Below, in pieces: positions 37,657 to 47,841 of a stretch of DNA of 64,000 bases. The position numbers and the translations under genes are program-made. The notes under the pieces were generated by a model, which did no database searches, was not told the origin of the DNA, and saw nothing but the letters and a program-made list of their open reading frames with translations. Numbering within the stretch: position 1 is the stretch's first letter; each line of letters starts with the position of its first letter. This stretch comes from Acinetobacter tandoii DSM 14970 = CIP 107469 (GTDB lineage: Bacteria > Pseudomonadota > Gammaproteobacteria > Pseudomonadales > Moraxellaceae), in the NCBI RefSeq assembly GCF_000400735.1, contig NZ_KE007366.1, positions 62,001 through 126,000 of the forward strand, written 5' to 3'.

Positions 37657-38373
37657 ATGCCACGTTTTTATATTGAAGCTGAATTAGCGGTTGATACACA
37701 GATTGAACTGACCGAAACTGTTTTTCATCATTGGTGTAAAGTACTTCGCGCTCAAGTGGGTGATCAAGCGACCTTGTTCAATGGACAGGGTGGTGAATAC
37801 CATGTTGAACTCACCGAAGTTGCTAAAAAGTCAGCGACTGTTCAGGTACTGACCTTTAATCCTGCCAATCGCACTCCTGCTATTCGCACCCTACTCGGAC
37901 AAGTCATGAGTAAAGGTGATCGTATGGATTACGCCATTCAGAAAGCAGTCGAACTGGGTGTATCAGAAATTCAACTGTTGACCTCTGAACGTTGTGAAAT
38001 GCGGTTAAAATATGACCGCGACCAAAAGAAGTTAGATCATTGGCAAGGCATTGCGATTGCTGCCTGTGAACAATGTGGCATGAACATTGTGCCAAAAATC
38101 CTTGCACCACTCAGTTTAGAGAAATGGTTCGTGTCTGAACTGCCAGAGACGAAACTTGTGCTTGCACCCAATAAGGATGAAACAAATCCTTTGAGCAATG
38201 TGACATCAAATATTGCGCTACTAATCGGACCTGAAGGTGGTTTAAGTGAGATAGAAATTCAAACTGCAAATGAAGTAGGCTTTATTAGCTGGTGTATCGG
38301 CGAGCGAGTATTACGTACCGAAACTGCACCTGTGGTCGCATTATCCATCCTAAATTACAATGTTAGACCATAG
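37657..38373 (+). CDS. rsmE: 16S rRNA (uracil-1498-N3)-methyltransferase
   Basis: SPOUT-class SAM methyltransferase acting on U1498 of 16S rRNA. 238 aa from ATG 37657 (TTG 37648 rejected). The N-terminal PUA-like region ends near residue 70, and the trefoil knot motifs LIGPEGGLSEIEI and GERVLRTETAPVVALSIL are in the last 60 residues. It is close behind metF and may share its transcript. Confidence 0.94.
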   Translation: MPRFYIEAELAVDTQIELTETVFHHWCKVLRAQVGDQATLFNGQGGEYHVELTEVAKKSATVQVLTFNPANRTPAIRTLLGQVMSKGDRMDYAIQKAVELGVSEIQLLTSERCEMRLKYDRDQKKLDHWQGIAIAACEQCGMNIVPKILAPLSLEKWFVSELPETKLVLAPNKDETNPLSNVTSNIALLIGPEGGLSEIEIQTANEVGFISWCIGERVLRTETAPVVALSILNYNVRP

Positions 38374-38534
38374 TTTTTCTAAAAAGACAAAAATACGGAT
38401 AGATAAGATTGATATTTATGGATAACCTGATTAATCTAAAAGTGATTCAATATTTTGTGATTTTATTAAACGACTAAGTAAATGAATGGAACGTATAACC
38501 TATACAGTATGTAGAACAAAACAAAAATAAGGTT

Positions 38535-41405
38535 ATGAATGTTATGCCCGATTTTTTAGATGCGAATCTTAGATCGCAGTTACAAACTGCGCAAATTCAT
38601 AATTCCATAAGGCATATCCAATTATTTTTGGTGAGTATTCTCATTATTTTTTTATACGTTTATTGTGTTTATCAGTTTAATTTTTCGCACTTTTCTCTTT
38701 ATTTTAATATTTGGTTCTTGCTCACAGAGCTCTTCGTCGGCAGTTTTTGGATACTGACCACAACTCGATTTAAATTTAAACAATACACCATTTCACAAGC
38801 ACATCACTGGGTACAATTCCTCTGCCTAGGAATCGGTATTCTGATTGCTACTGGAATCAGCCTAATTTATTACTATTTACCTCAGGTCAATCCAAGTTTT
38901 GAACCCGTCCATGCTTTGACATTATCCGCCTTAATGTTAATTGTAACTCAAACATTAGCACTTACCTTCTTAACCCAACGGCTTGATTATTTTTGTTTAA
39001 TTTTCATTCCATCTATTGTTCCTTATTTTATATCTCAATTTATACTTACTGACCAAATTAACCAATTATTTCATCTGACCGTGAACTTCGTTCTCATCGT
39101 CATTTTATTGTGTGCCAATTCTACTGTACGAATCCATAAACGCTTATCTGCTTTATATTTACGTAATGGTCAACTCATAAAAAATGCTGAGCAACAAGTG
39201 CTTCGGACTGAAGAATTATGCGACCAACTGCAAAATGAAATGAACAAATCTAAAGAAATTGAATTACAACTACAGCAAAATAACCAGCAATTAGAGCAAA
39301 AAATTCAAGAACGTACTTTTGATATTGAACAAATGAACCGCAATCTAGAAAATCAGCAACAAAACTTGGATCTTGCCCATGAAATCGCAGGTTTAAAACC
39401 TTGGGACTGGAATATTAAAGAGCGTCACATATCAGTCAGTAACTACCAACAGCAGAAAAAGCTTAAACATTCAAAAGAACATAGTATTCAGCTTCAAAAC
39501 ATCATTCATCCTGATGATTTATTATGTTTTAAAACAGCGTTAAAACAGCATCTGCGCGCCGAGACTGACCGCTATGAAGCCACTTATCGTGTACAGCAAT
39601 CCAATGGTGACTGGACTTGGGTACATGATATTGGACGTGTGATTGAACGTAACCCAAGCAATAAAAAACCTCTACGTATGGTGGGTATACAGCGTGATAT
39701 TCATCAGGAACGTACCGACCAAGAACGGTTAAAACTGGTTGCCAGTGTTTTAGAGCAAGCCGCTGAAGGTATTTTTATCCTCGACAAACATTTAAATTAT
39801 GTCAATGTAAATCCTTTTTATGAAAAGATCACAGGTTTTGATAAAGGCCAATGTTTAGGTCAGCATCTTTTTGCACTCACCTCAAACCATAAATCTGCAC
39901 AGCAACAAAACCATCAGGCTATTTTGGAGCAATTGGCACGTACAGGGGAATATGATGGTGAGCTCACTGAAAAATTTAGCACAGGTAAAGAACTAACATT
40001 TTGGTTACATATCAATGCCATACAGGATGAGCATAATCGTGTCATTAACTATATTGGCATTGTTTCTGATCTGACAGAACGCAAGCTTCAAGAACAACGC
40101 TTATCCTATTTAGAAAATTACGACACATTAACGGACTTACCAAACCGTTTTTATTATAATTATCAACTACATCAATACTTAGTATCTCATCAAGATTCCA
40201 TTCAACAGCTTGCTGTGATTCGACTCAATATTGACCGCTTCCGCCCTCTCAATGAATATTTAAGCAATAATGGTGGCGATGAACTGTTAAGACAAGTCGC
40301 TCAGCGTCTGCGCTTGACCAACACGGATGCACTGTTCTTAGCACATTTAAATGGCGATGATTTTGCTATTGTGTATGAGATTTCTCATATCCGCCCATCA
40401 ATTCAGCAGCATTGTGAGCGTATTCAAGATGCCTTTGCTGAACCATTCGAGATTTTTGGACAAGATCATATTATTACGGTATCGATGGGTATTTCATTCT
40501 ATCCTGAACATGGTCGACAACTTGATTATTTAAATAATTGCGCTGAACAAGCTTTGACTGAAGCGAAACGTTTAGGCGGTCACACCATGAAATATTATTC
40601 GAGTGATAACACCGCTTTACTTGAACAGGGTATTTATTTAGAACGTGACTTACGCCAAGCCATTCGCAATGATGAGCTGGTGGTTTATTATCAGCCTAAA
40701 ATCGACTTTAAAGATCAGCATGTTTACGGTTTTGAGGCTTTGGTCCGCTGGAACCATCCAACCAAAGGCATTATTCCCCCTGCACTATTTATTCCAATGG
40801 CTGAAAAAACCAGCTTAATTTCGGATATTGGAAGAATCGTCATTCGTAAAACAGCTAAGCAAATTAGCTATTGGAATTCGATTGGTTTTAAAAATATTTG
40901 TGTATCTGTCAATGTCGTTGCTCAACAATTACAACGTGGACAACTTCTCTCCGATTTAGATGAAGCCATTGCAACGTATCAAATTTCTGGTGAAAGTTTA
41001 GAACTTGAAATTACTGAATCTTCCCTGATTGAAAATTCAAAAACTGTCAAAATATTATTGGACCAAATTAAGCAACGTCATATTAATATTGCCCTAGACG
41101 ATTTTGGTACAGGCTATTCTTCTCTGGCTTATCTCGCAGATTTCCCAATTGATATTCTAAAAATAGATCGTGCCTTCATTGCCAACATTGGAGATGGCAA
41201 ACAAGATGCCATTATTAGTGCCATGGTCGCCATGGGTAAAGCCATGGGCTTAACAGTCGTCGCTGAAGGAATTGAGACTGAACAGCAGCTCTGCTATCTG
41301 GAAAAACTACAATGCGACATTGCCCAAGGTTATCTTTTTTCTAAACCACTCTCTGAAAAAAATGCCACCGAATACTTGCAATTACATAAACTTATCCCTT
41401 CTTAG
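38535..41405 (+). CDS. Membrane PAS-GGDEF-EAL protein, likely c-di-GMP phosphodiesterase
   Basis: 956 aa. About six helices between residues 29 and 195 form an unrecognised sensor; a long coiled coil follows at 205-285; two PAS/PAC units at about 290-395 and 400-520. The GGDEF domain has the second motif degenerate: NGDDF (residues 606-610) instead of GGDEF, so cyclase activity is improbable. The EAL domain is intact: EAL at 734-736 (FEALVRW), EITESSLI, DDFGTGYSSL and KIDRAFI. So a phosphodiesterase, possibly allosterically controlled by GTP at the GGDEF domain. ATG 38544 is an alternative start with better spacing from AAGG. No adjacent partner gene. Confidence 0.9.
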   Translation: MNVMPDFLDANLRSQLQTAQIHNSIRHIQLFLVSILIIFLYVYCVYQFNFSHFSLYFNIWFLLTELFVGSFWILTTTRFKFKQYTISQAHHWVQFLCLGIGILIATGISLIYYYLPQVNPSFEPVHALTLSALMLIVTQTLALTFLTQRLDYFCLIFIPSIVPYFISQFILTDQINQLFHLTVNFVLIVILLCANSTVRIHKRLSALYLRNGQLIKNAEQQVLRTEELCDQLQNEMNKSKEIELQLQQNNQQLEQKIQERTFDIEQMNRNLENQQQNLDLAHEIAGLKPWDWNIKERHISVSNYQQQKKLKHSKEHSIQLQNIIHPDDLLCFKTALKQHLRAETDRYEATYRVQQSNGDWTWVHDIGRVIERNPSNKKPLRMVGIQRDIHQERTDQERLKLVASVLEQAAEGIFILDKHLNYVNVNPFYEKITGFDKGQCLGQHLFALTSNHKSAQQQNHQAILEQLARTGEYDGELTEKFSTGKELTFWLHINAIQDEHNRVINYIGIVSDLTERKLQEQRLSYLENYDTLTDLPNRFYYNYQLHQYLVSHQDSIQQLAVIRLNIDRFRPLNEYLSNNGGDELLRQVAQRLRLTNTDALFLAHLNGDDFAIVYEISHIRPSIQQHCERIQDAFAEPFEIFGQDHIITVSMGISFYPEHGRQLDYLNNCAEQALTEAKRLGGHTMKYYSSDNTALLEQGIYLERDLRQAIRNDELVVYYQPKIDFKDQHVYGFEALVRWNHPTKGIIPPALFIPMAEKTSLISDIGRIVIRKTAKQISYWNSIGFKNICVSVNVVAQQLQRGQLLSDLDEAIATYQISGESLELEITESSLIENSKTVKILLDQIKQRHINIALDDFGTGYSSLAYLADFPIDILKIDRAFIANIGDGKQDAIISAMVAMGKAMGLTVVAEGIETEQQLCYLEKLQCDIAQGYLFSKPLSEKNATEYLQLHKLIPS

Positions 41406-41549
41406 TCTAAGTCAATAGGCTTGAGGTCTAAGTTTGTGTAAAAAAGAAGCGTGTTCGACTGGGCTTAAAAGACAAGTAATGGTATATTCGAGCAAATTCA
41501 GCAAAACCACCAGCATACGCTGGACCACTCAGTAACAAACGAGATTCAG

Positions 41550-43829
41550 ATGGACGATCAATCATTAAAACAGCAAGCTTTGTATTATCACGAGTTTCCA
41601 ACCCCAGGTAAAATCAGTGTTACACCAAGCAAGCAGCTGGTCAACCAACATGACTTAGCACTTGCTTACTCCCCAGGTGTGGCTGCGCCTTGTTTAGAGA
41701 TTGAACGCGACCCTTCAACTGCCGCCCTATATACTGCACGTGGTAACCTTGTTGCCGTTGTCAGTAATGGTACCGCAGTACTTGGACTAGGTAACATCGG
41801 TCCATTGGCGTCAAAACCAGTCATGGAAGGTAAAGGCGTCCTGTTCAAAAAATTTGCTGGTGTTGATGTCTTCGACATCGAAATCGCTGAAAATGATCCA
41901 GACAAAATCGTTGATATTGTTGCAGCATTAGAACCAACTTTTGGCGGGATTAACCTCGAAGACATTAAAGCGCCTGAATGCTTCTACATTGAGCGTAAAC
42001 TTCGCGAACGCATGAATATTCCTGTGTTCCATGATGACCAACACGGTACTTCAATTATTGTAGGTTCTGCTTTACTGAATGCACTTCAGTTAAATGGCAA
42101 AAAAATTGAAGAAATCAAAATTGTTGCATCTGGTGCAGGTGCTGCTGCTCTTTCATGTTTAGACTTACTTTGTGCAATTGGTGCAAAGAAAGAAAACATT
42201 ATCGTTGCTGACTCACGTGGTCTACTCACAACCAAGCGCGAAGGTCTAGATGACTCGAAAAAACGCTATGTACAAGACATTGAAGGTACACAGCTAGCTG
42301 ACGTGATTGCAGATGCAGACATGTTCCTTGGTCTTTCAGCAGCTGGTATCCTAACCAAAGAAATGGTTAAGGTCATGGCAAAAGATCCTATTATTTTTGC
42401 CCTTGCTAACCCAGATCCAGAAATTTTACCTGAACATGCACATGAAGTTCGTGATGACGTGATCATGGCAACAGGTCGTTCAGACTATCCAAACCAAGTA
42501 AACAATGCACTTTGCTTCCCATATATCTTCCGTGGCGCACTTGATGTGGGTGCAACAACCATTAACGAAGAAATGAAAATTGCTTGTGTATACGCAATTG
42601 CGCGTATGGCACACATTGAAGCAGATGCTGCAACTTATGGTGAAAAATCTGCATCTTTTGGTCGTGACTATTTAATTCCACGCCCACTTGATCAACGTCT
42701 AATCCTTGAAATTGCGCCAGCAGTTGCGCAAGCAGCTATGGATTCTGGTGTTGCAACACGTCCAATCGAAGATTTCTCGGCATATCGCCAACGTTTGTCT
42801 GAGTTTGTTTATAACTCTGCATTCATTATGAAACCGATTTTCGCTCAAGCAAAAACAGATCCTAAGCGTATTGCTTATGCAGAAGGTGAAGATCTACGTG
42901 TATTACGTGCTGTACAAATTGCTGTAGATGAAGGCATGGCGAAACCAATTTTGGTGGGTCGTACTGCGGTGATCGAAGCCAACATTAAGAAATTAGGTCT
43001 ACGCTTAGAAAATGGCGTAAACATTGAAATTGTTGACCAAGAGAAAAACCCGAACTACGAAAAATTTGCTGAAGACTACTACGACATCATGCAACGTAAA
43101 GGGGTAACACCTGAATACGCACATCGTGAAGCACGTCGTCGTTCTACCTTAATCGCGGGTATGTTGGTTCGCCATGGTCTAGCGGATGGTATGCTGTGTG
43201 GTACATATTCAAGCTATGACATTCATTTAGACTTCGTGAAAAATGTGATTGGCTTGAAAGAAGGTCGTACTAACTTCTTTACCTTAAATGCATTAATGCT
43301 TGAAGATCGTAACTTGTTCATTGCGGATACTTATGTAAATACGAATCCAACAGCTGAACAGTTGGCTGAAATGACCATTCTAGCAGCTGAAGAAGTGCGT
43401 CGTTTTGGTATTACTCCACGTGTTGCTCTACTTTCGCATTCTAGTTTTGGTTCAGATCAAAATGACCCAAGTGCACAAAAAATGCGTAAAGTATTTGAAA
43501 TCTTGAGTGAAATTGCACCTGAACTTGAAGTTGAAGGTGAAATGCACGGTGATGCGGCAATGGATGAAACCATTCGTCATTTTGCCTTCCCGAACTCACG
43601 TTTCAAAGGTTCTGCGAACTTGTTAATTATGCCGAACTTAGATGCTGCCAACATTTCATTCAACCTATTGAAATCAACTTCTGGTAATAACGTTACTATT
43701 GGTCCTATTTTATTAGGTGCAGCGAAACCTGTTCATATCCTTACTCCAACGACTACAACACGTCGTTTAGTAAACATGACAGCATTAACTGTGGCTGAAA
43801 TTCAGCAAGCTGAAACTGAAGCACTTTAA
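41550..43829 (+). CDS. maeB: NADP-dependent malic enzyme with phosphotransacetylase-like domain
   Basis: Converts malate to pyruvate, CO2 and NADPH. 759 aa: N-terminal malic enzyme ([48 protein letters not shown] site [16 protein letters not shown]), then a C-terminal phosphotransacetylase-like half from about residue 430 that is regulatory and not catalytic in MaeB. With aceA (49440) it allows gluconeogenic growth on acetate or fatty acids. Two hairpins lie between its stop and cca. Confidence 0.95.
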   Translation: MDDQSLKQQALYYHEFPTPGKISVTPSKQLVNQHDLALAYSPGVAAPCLEIERDPSTAALYTARGNLVAVVSNGTAVLGLGNIGPLASKPVMEGKGVLFKKFAGVDVFDIEIAENDPDKIVDIVAALEPTFGGINLEDIKAPECFYIERKLRERMNIPVFHDDQHGTSIIVGSALLNALQLNGKKIEEIKIVASGAGAAALSCLDLLCAIGAKKENIIVADSRGLLTTKREGLDDSKKRYVQDIEGTQLADVIADADMFLGLSAAGILTKEMVKVMAKDPIIFALANPDPEILPEHAHEVRDDVIMATGRSDYPNQVNNALCFPYIFRGALDVGATTINEEMKIACVYAIARMAHIEADAATYGEKSASFGRDYLIPRPLDQRLILEIAPAVAQAAMDSGVATRPIEDFSAYRQRLSEFVYNSAFIMKPIFAQAKTDPKRIAYAEGEDLRVLRAVQIAVDEGMAKPILVGRTAVIEANIKKLGLRLENGVNIEIVDQEKNPNYEKFAEDYYDIMQRKGVTPEYAHREARRRSTLIAGMLVRHGLADGMLCGTYSSYDIHLDFVKNVIGLKEGRTNFFTLNALMLEDRNLFIADTYVNTNPTAEQLAEMTILAAEEVRRFGITPRVALLSHSSFGSDQNDPSAQKMRKVFEILSEIAPELEVEGEMHGDAAMDETIRHFAFPNSRFKGSANLLIMPNLDAANISFNLLKSTSGNNVTIGPILLGAAKPVHILTPTTTTRRLVNMTALTVAEIQQAETEAL

Positions 43830-43843
43830 TCTTTAGTGAAAAG

Positions 43844-43862
43844 CTCAAGTTATTGACTTGAG
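43844..43862 (+). terminator. Small hairpin after maeB
   Basis: 7-bp stem CTCAAGT (43844-43850) and ACTTGAG (43856-43862) with a 5-nt loop, no T run. It abuts the next hairpin, so it may help termination or stall transcription. Confidence 0.5.
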
Positions 43863-43907
43863 AAAACCTCTATTCTGTAGCATGATTGCTTGAAGAATAG
43901 AGGTTTT
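43863..43907 (+). promoter_or_regulatory. Terminator-like hairpin covering the cca ribosome binding site
   Basis: Perfect 14-bp stem AAAACCTCTATTCT (43863-43876) with AGAATAGAGGTTTT (43894-43907), 17-nt loop, extended by A61-T909 and G62-T908 pairing, and followed by a T run ending 2 nt before ATG 43911. The 3' arm includes the GAGG (43900-43903) that is the Shine-Dalgarno of cca at 7-nt spacing. So one structure may both terminate maeB transcripts and hide the cca start. No promoter for cca is visible inside it. Confidence 0.75.
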
Positions 43908-43910
43908 TTC

Positions 43911-45152
43911 ATGCAAGTTTATTTAGTAGGCGGTGCAGTACGAGATCACTTACTCGGACACCCCTATCACGAAAAAGATTATGTTGTTGTTGGTGCTACT
44001 CCAGAGCAATTACTGGCTCTTGGCTATCAGCCTGTAGGCAAAGATTTTCCCGTTTTTCTACACCCTGAATCAAAAGAAGAATATGCTTTAGCCCGTACTG
44101 AGCGTAAGTCAGGACAGGGTTATCATGGTTTTGAGTTCTTTACCGATGTTAGCGTAACCCTTGAAGATGATTTAATTCGCCGTGACTTAACCATTAATGC
44201 GATAGCGATGGATGAAGCAGGAAAAATCTATGATCCCTATCAAGGTCAACAAGATTTAGCCAATAAAATACTCCGCCATGTTTCCGATGCATTTGTAGAA
44301 GATCCACTTCGCGTATTACGTGTAGCTCGCTTTGCTGCACGTTATAAACCTTTAGGGTTTAGTATTGCCACAGAAACGCTTGATTTAATGCGACAACTAG
44401 CTGAATCAGGTGAATTGAATGCACTCACCCCCGAACGCGTTTGGAAAGAAACTTCACGTGCACTCATGGAACCTCATGCAGATGTTTATTTCGAGGTTTT
44501 AGAAGCTTGCGGGGCTTTAAAAGTTTTATTTCCTGAAATTGATGCACTCTTCGGCATTCCGCAACGTCCTGAATATCATCCCGAAATTGACTGTGGCGTT
44601 CATACACTTATGTCTCTTCATCAAGCCTGTAAAGCGAATTATTCACTCGATGTACGTTTTGCTGTTTTGGTGCATGATTTGGGTAAAGCCCTCACCCCTG
44701 AGCATGAATTACCTCGGCATATCATGCATGAAGAGCGTGGAATTCCACCCGTAACTCAAGTCTGTGATCGATTAAAAGTACCGACTCAAACCAAACAATT
44801 GGCCTTGGCCGTTTGTAAAGAACACTTAAAGTGCCATCAAGCATTTGCATTGAAACCTGGAACACTCTGGCGTCTTCTACAGCGTCTTGATGTACTACGC
44901 CGTCCAGAACGTGTTGAAGCCTTCATACAAGCCTGTGAGTGTGATGCACGCGGACGTCTTGGACTAGAAGATCGTGAGTATCCTCAAGCCACCTATATGC
45001 GTGATGCGATGGAAATTGTGCGCACAATTAAAGCACAAGATTTACCTGAGAATGTCCAAGGTTCTGAAATTGGTGAAATGTTGATTCAACGTCGTATTCA
45101 AGCCTTGGAAGCTTATAAAGCGCTGCATGCAGTGACAAATAAGCCAGAATAA
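43911..45152 (+). CDS. cca: CCA-adding enzyme (tRNA nucleotidyltransferase)
   Basis: Adds or repairs the CCA end of tRNAs. Start ATG 43911 (413 aa) with GAGG 7 nt upstream. NTase core [12 protein letters not shown] at residues 4-15 and catalytic [22 protein letters not shown] is the RNA-binding helix; an HD-type segment [25 protein letters not shown] near residue 250 could act in tRNA repair as in E. coli Cca. The ribosome site is inside a stable hairpin. Not far from the epmA-pdxB operon, which is convergent behind a terminator. Confidence 0.95.
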   Translation: MQVYLVGGAVRDHLLGHPYHEKDYVVVGATPEQLLALGYQPVGKDFPVFLHPESKEEYALARTERKSGQGYHGFEFFTDVSVTLEDDLIRRDLTINAIAMDEAGKIYDPYQGQQDLANKILRHVSDAFVEDPLRVLRVARFAARYKPLGFSIATETLDLMRQLAESGELNALTPERVWKETSRALMEPHADVYFEVLEACGALKVLFPEIDALFGIPQRPEYHPEIDCGVHTLMSLHQACKANYSLDVRFAVLVHDLGKALTPEHELPRHIMHEERGIPPVTQVCDRLKVPTQTKQLALAVCKEHLKCHQAFALKPGTLWRLLQRLDVLRRPERVEAFIQACECDARGRLGLEDREYPQATYMRDAMEIVRTIKAQDLPENVQGSEIGEMLIQRRIQALEAYKALHAVTNKPE

Positions 45153-45155
45153 TTC

Positions 45156-45188
45156 AAAGCCCTTGATCTCAATACATCAGGGGCTTTA
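45156..45188. terminator. Bidirectional terminator between cca and epmA
   Basis: Stem AAAGCCCTTGAT (45156-45167) with ATCAGGGGCTTT (45176-45187), one mismatch, 8-nt loop, A and T runs on both sides. Confidence 0.8.
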
Positions 45189-45208
45189 AATCTTGAAGTA
45201 ATTTATGA

Positions 45209-46186
45209 TTATGAAATCTGCGCTGGGAAAGTAATCACCTGTTCCAAGCGCATTTTTTCAGTCGCCACCATCAACAGACGATCTAAGCCTAAAGCAATCC
45301 CTGCACATTCTGACATATTCGGTAAAGCAGCTAATAGATATTCATCAATAGGCATCACATGCAAGCCTAATTGCTTACGCTCTTGATTATCTGCCTCAAA
45401 ACGTTGCCGCAATACATCTGCATTAATCAATTCATCATAAGCATTCGCCAATTCCAAACCTTCGATATACAGTTCGAAACGTGCTGCAACCAATTCACCG
45501 TCTTCATCATGTTTGGTTTTTGCCAGAGAGGCTAACTCAGGTGGGAAATCTGTCAAAAATACAGCTGTGTCAAAACCTAAACTAGGTTCTACAAAATGTG
45601 AAAACAGTAAATCAATATATCCCAGTCGATCATCGCCCAAATCCAGATTTAAACCGACGCGCTGACAACACTCTTTCAGTTCTTTCAAGCTGGCTTGTAA
45701 AGGATTTAACTCCAAGCGATCCATAAACGCATGTTTATAACTTAAAATGGTCGGACGGATTTCACCAAAACGCTGCGCCAAAGTCACATTTAATAGATCA
45801 GTAACTTCGAACATTAAATCTTTTAAACTAAAGTGCGGACGATACCACTCCAGCATACTAAATTCGCTGTTGTGCTTACGCCCATGCTCATCGTCACGGA
45901 AAACCTTACAAATTTGATAAATTGGTCCACTGCCCGTTGCCAATAAACGTTTCATGGCAAATTCTGGCGAAGTCTGTAAATAATGTGTTGCAAGTTTACC
46001 TTGTACATGGCGCTTTGCCTGCACCGAAGCCAAGTGCACATCGGTTACACCAGCTTGCGATAAGATTGGAGTTTCAACTTCTAAAACTTGACGCTCAGCA
46101 AAAAACTGGCGAATTTGTGCATACATTTTGGCACGTGCTTGCATTGCCGCTAAATCACAAGTCGGTTGATAATGAACTTGACTCAT
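45209..46186 (-). CDS. epmA: EF-P (R)-beta-lysine ligase
   Basis: Class II lysyl-tRNA-synthetase-like enzyme attaching (R)-beta-lysine to elongation factor P. 325 aa from ATG 46186, whose start overlaps the pdxB TGA (ATGA); an upstream reading adds 9 residues and is rejected. No N-terminal anticodon-binding domain; motif 2 region CKVFRDDEHGRKHNSEFSMLEWY and motif 3 GIALGLDRLLM are visible. Its usual partners epmB and efp are not in this window. Downstream of pdxB in one transcript. Confidence 0.92.
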   Translation of the reverse strand: MSQVHYQPTCDLAAMQARAKMYAQIRQFFAERQVLEVETPILSQAGVTDVHLASVQAKRHVQGKLATHYLQTSPEFAMKRLLATGSGPIYQICKVFRDDEHGRKHNSEFSMLEWYRPHFSLKDLMFEVTDLLNVTLAQRFGEIRPTILSYKHAFMDRLELNPLQASLKELKECCQRVGLNLDLGDDRLGYIDLLFSHFVEPSLGFDTAVFLTDFPPELASLAKTKHDEDGELVAARFELYIEGLELANAYDELINADVLRQRFEADNQERKQLGLHVMPIDEYLLAALPNMSECAGIALGLDRLLMVATEKMRLEQVITFPAQIS

Positions 46187-47250
46187 GCCTGTGGGCCTCC
46201 ATGTGCTGCCCACTCACGTCTAAGCGGATAGTTTTTTCTTAAAGTATCAAATGCTTGTTGTTCAACTTTGCCTTGCTTTACACATGCTCTTAAATTGGCA
46301 TCATCTTGAGCAATATCATAAATCTGGTTTAAATGTTGAGTCAGCACGGTTTTAAAATCAGCTTGGGCAAAATATTGCTCACAACTTGGAAGTTGAGTTT
46401 CAAACCGTTTTGTCGCAGCTTGAGCAAAGACTTGGCAGAATGCCTCATAAATCATCTGAGTACCACGTGCCTTGCCTTCTAAGCTATACCCTGCAATATG
46501 TGGTGTCGCCAGTGCCAAAAGCTCTAAAAGTTCAGATGAAATTTCTGGCTCATGCTCAAAGACATCCAATACCACGGTACGATTAGTGTTTCGAATATCT
46601 TGCATTAAATCAGCTTCTGCAATCACTGGGCCACGTGCTGAATTAATTAATATGGCATTTGGTTTCATTTGAGCCAAAGTTTCCGCATTGAATAAATGAT
46701 AAGTTGGATGTTGACCTGTTTTGGTCAAAGGCACATGAATTGAAATTGCATCGGCTTGTTGTAATAACTGCTTAAATTCGACCTGAGTCACATTATCCCG
46801 ATTTGCAAACGGATCATAAGCAATTACTTGCCAACCCAATAGCTTTGCCATTGTTGCTAAGCGAGAACCAACATTCCCTAATCCCGCAATGCCCAAACAA
46901 AAGTTTTGCTGAGCAGAAATCAGTTCAGGTTTTAAATGTAAAAGCGCGGTAATTACATATTCGGTCACCGCTTGTGCATTACATCCCGCAGCATTCGACC
47001 AAGCAATGCCTGCAGCATTTAAGGCTTGAATATCTAAATGATCGGTACCAATTGTAGCGCTACCCACATAACGAAGTGCTGTATTTTGTAGTAATGTTGA
47101 ATTAACCTTAGTTACAGAACGAACCAAGAGTGCATCAGCATCTACAACATCAGAATGACTTAAATTGCGACCTGGGACATGTTGGATTGCACCAAATTCT
47201 GCAAAAAAATAATCGGTAAAAGCAAGATTTTCATCAGCCACAATTTTCAT
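46183..47250 (-). CDS. pdxB: Erythronate-4-phosphate dehydrogenase
   Basis: NAD-dependent 2-hydroxyacid dehydrogenase of pyridoxal phosphate synthesis. 355 aa from ATG 47250, after a 5-codon upstream TTG-like reading is dropped. NAD-binding GIAGLGNVGSRLATMAKLLGW near residue 118, SARGPVI, DVFEHEP and the catalytic His in ATPHIAGYSLEGKARG; a PdxB C-terminal dimerisation domain follows from residue 285. The stop overlaps the epmA start by 4 nt. Confidence 0.92.
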   Translation of the reverse strand: MKIVADENLAFTDYFFAEFGAIQHVPGRNLSHSDVVDADALLVRSVTKVNSTLLQNTALRYVGSATIGTDHLDIQALNAAGIAWSNAAGCNAQAVTEYVITALLHLKPELISAQQNFCLGIAGLGNVGSRLATMAKLLGWQVIAYDPFANRDNVTQVEFKQLLQQADAISIHVPLTKTGQHPTYHLFNAETLAQMKPNAILINSARGPVIAEADLMQDIRNTNRTVVLDVFEHEPEISSELLELLALATPHIAGYSLEGKARGTQMIYEAFCQVFAQAATKRFETQLPSCEQYFAQADFKTVLTQHLNQIYDIAQDDANLRACVKQGKVEQQAFDTLRKNYPLRREWAAHGGPQA

Positions 47251-47458
47251 GATTTGGACCAGCAATTGATTCTGCTCTATCTTACTTCTTTAGAATTCTA
47301 CTGACCATTCAAAAACGATTATTTGAATTTTTCTTTTTTGGTTTTACTGCACCACTGTTTACTTTACGGGCAAAGAATCAAATCTATACATTAAAAAGAT
47401 TTTATATCATTTGATTGGCACGTAGAATGCTGAGCACTTTTATAAAACGCAATTCCTC

Positions 47459-47776
47459 ATGTTACGCCTTTCCTTCATTACTTGTGCCCTGCTGTTCACA
47501 GGTTGCGCTTTTGGCACCAGCAAAGAAATAAAACAAGCTGAAAAACTACTCGAACATTTTCAATGCCACAATATTGAATCTAGCCAGATGATGCATAGCC
47601 CTATCATTAATTATTATGAATATGCATTAGGCAACTCCAGAAAAAAAGTTGAAGCTTATGTTCAAAGTTACAAAGATGGTGACATTCTGTTTCATGAACC
47701 ACTGCCTGAAGTCATTTCGGCTGAATATGAACATTATAAAGAAGCTTGTCAGTCGCTTGGAGGCTTAAGCCAATAA
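47459..47776 (+). CDS. Small putative lipoprotein
   Basis: 105 aa. Signal peptide with lipobox LFTGC (Cys16), so it should be lipidated. The mature part is hydrophilic and helical with Cys at 36 and 98 (positions approximate) and no recognisable domain. Short ribosome site. It precedes the convergent acyltransferase gene across a terminator. Function unknown. Confidence 0.7.
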   Translation: MLRLSFITCALLFTGCAFGTSKEIKQAEKLLEHFQCHNIESSQMMHSPIINYYEYALGNSRKKVEAYVQSYKDGDILFHEPLPEVISAEYEHYKEACQSLGGLSQ

Positions 47777-47785
47777 AGTTGTGAG

Positions 47786-47822
47786 ACAAAAAAAGCGAGG
47801 TTAGTCTTTAACTACCTCGCTT
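47786..47822 (-). terminator. Terminator of the acyltransferase gene
   Basis: AAGCGAGG (47793-47800) pairs with CCTCGCTT (47815-47822), extended by TAGT/ACTA with a bulged T. On the minus strand it is followed by a T run. Confidence 0.75.
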
Positions 47823-47841
47823 GAAAATCACTTTAAATTCA

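Noticed and set aside
43853..43884. Possible cca promoter with TTGACT at 43853
   Set aside because: No -10 hexamer at a workable distance; the nearest candidates are 12 or 20 nt away.
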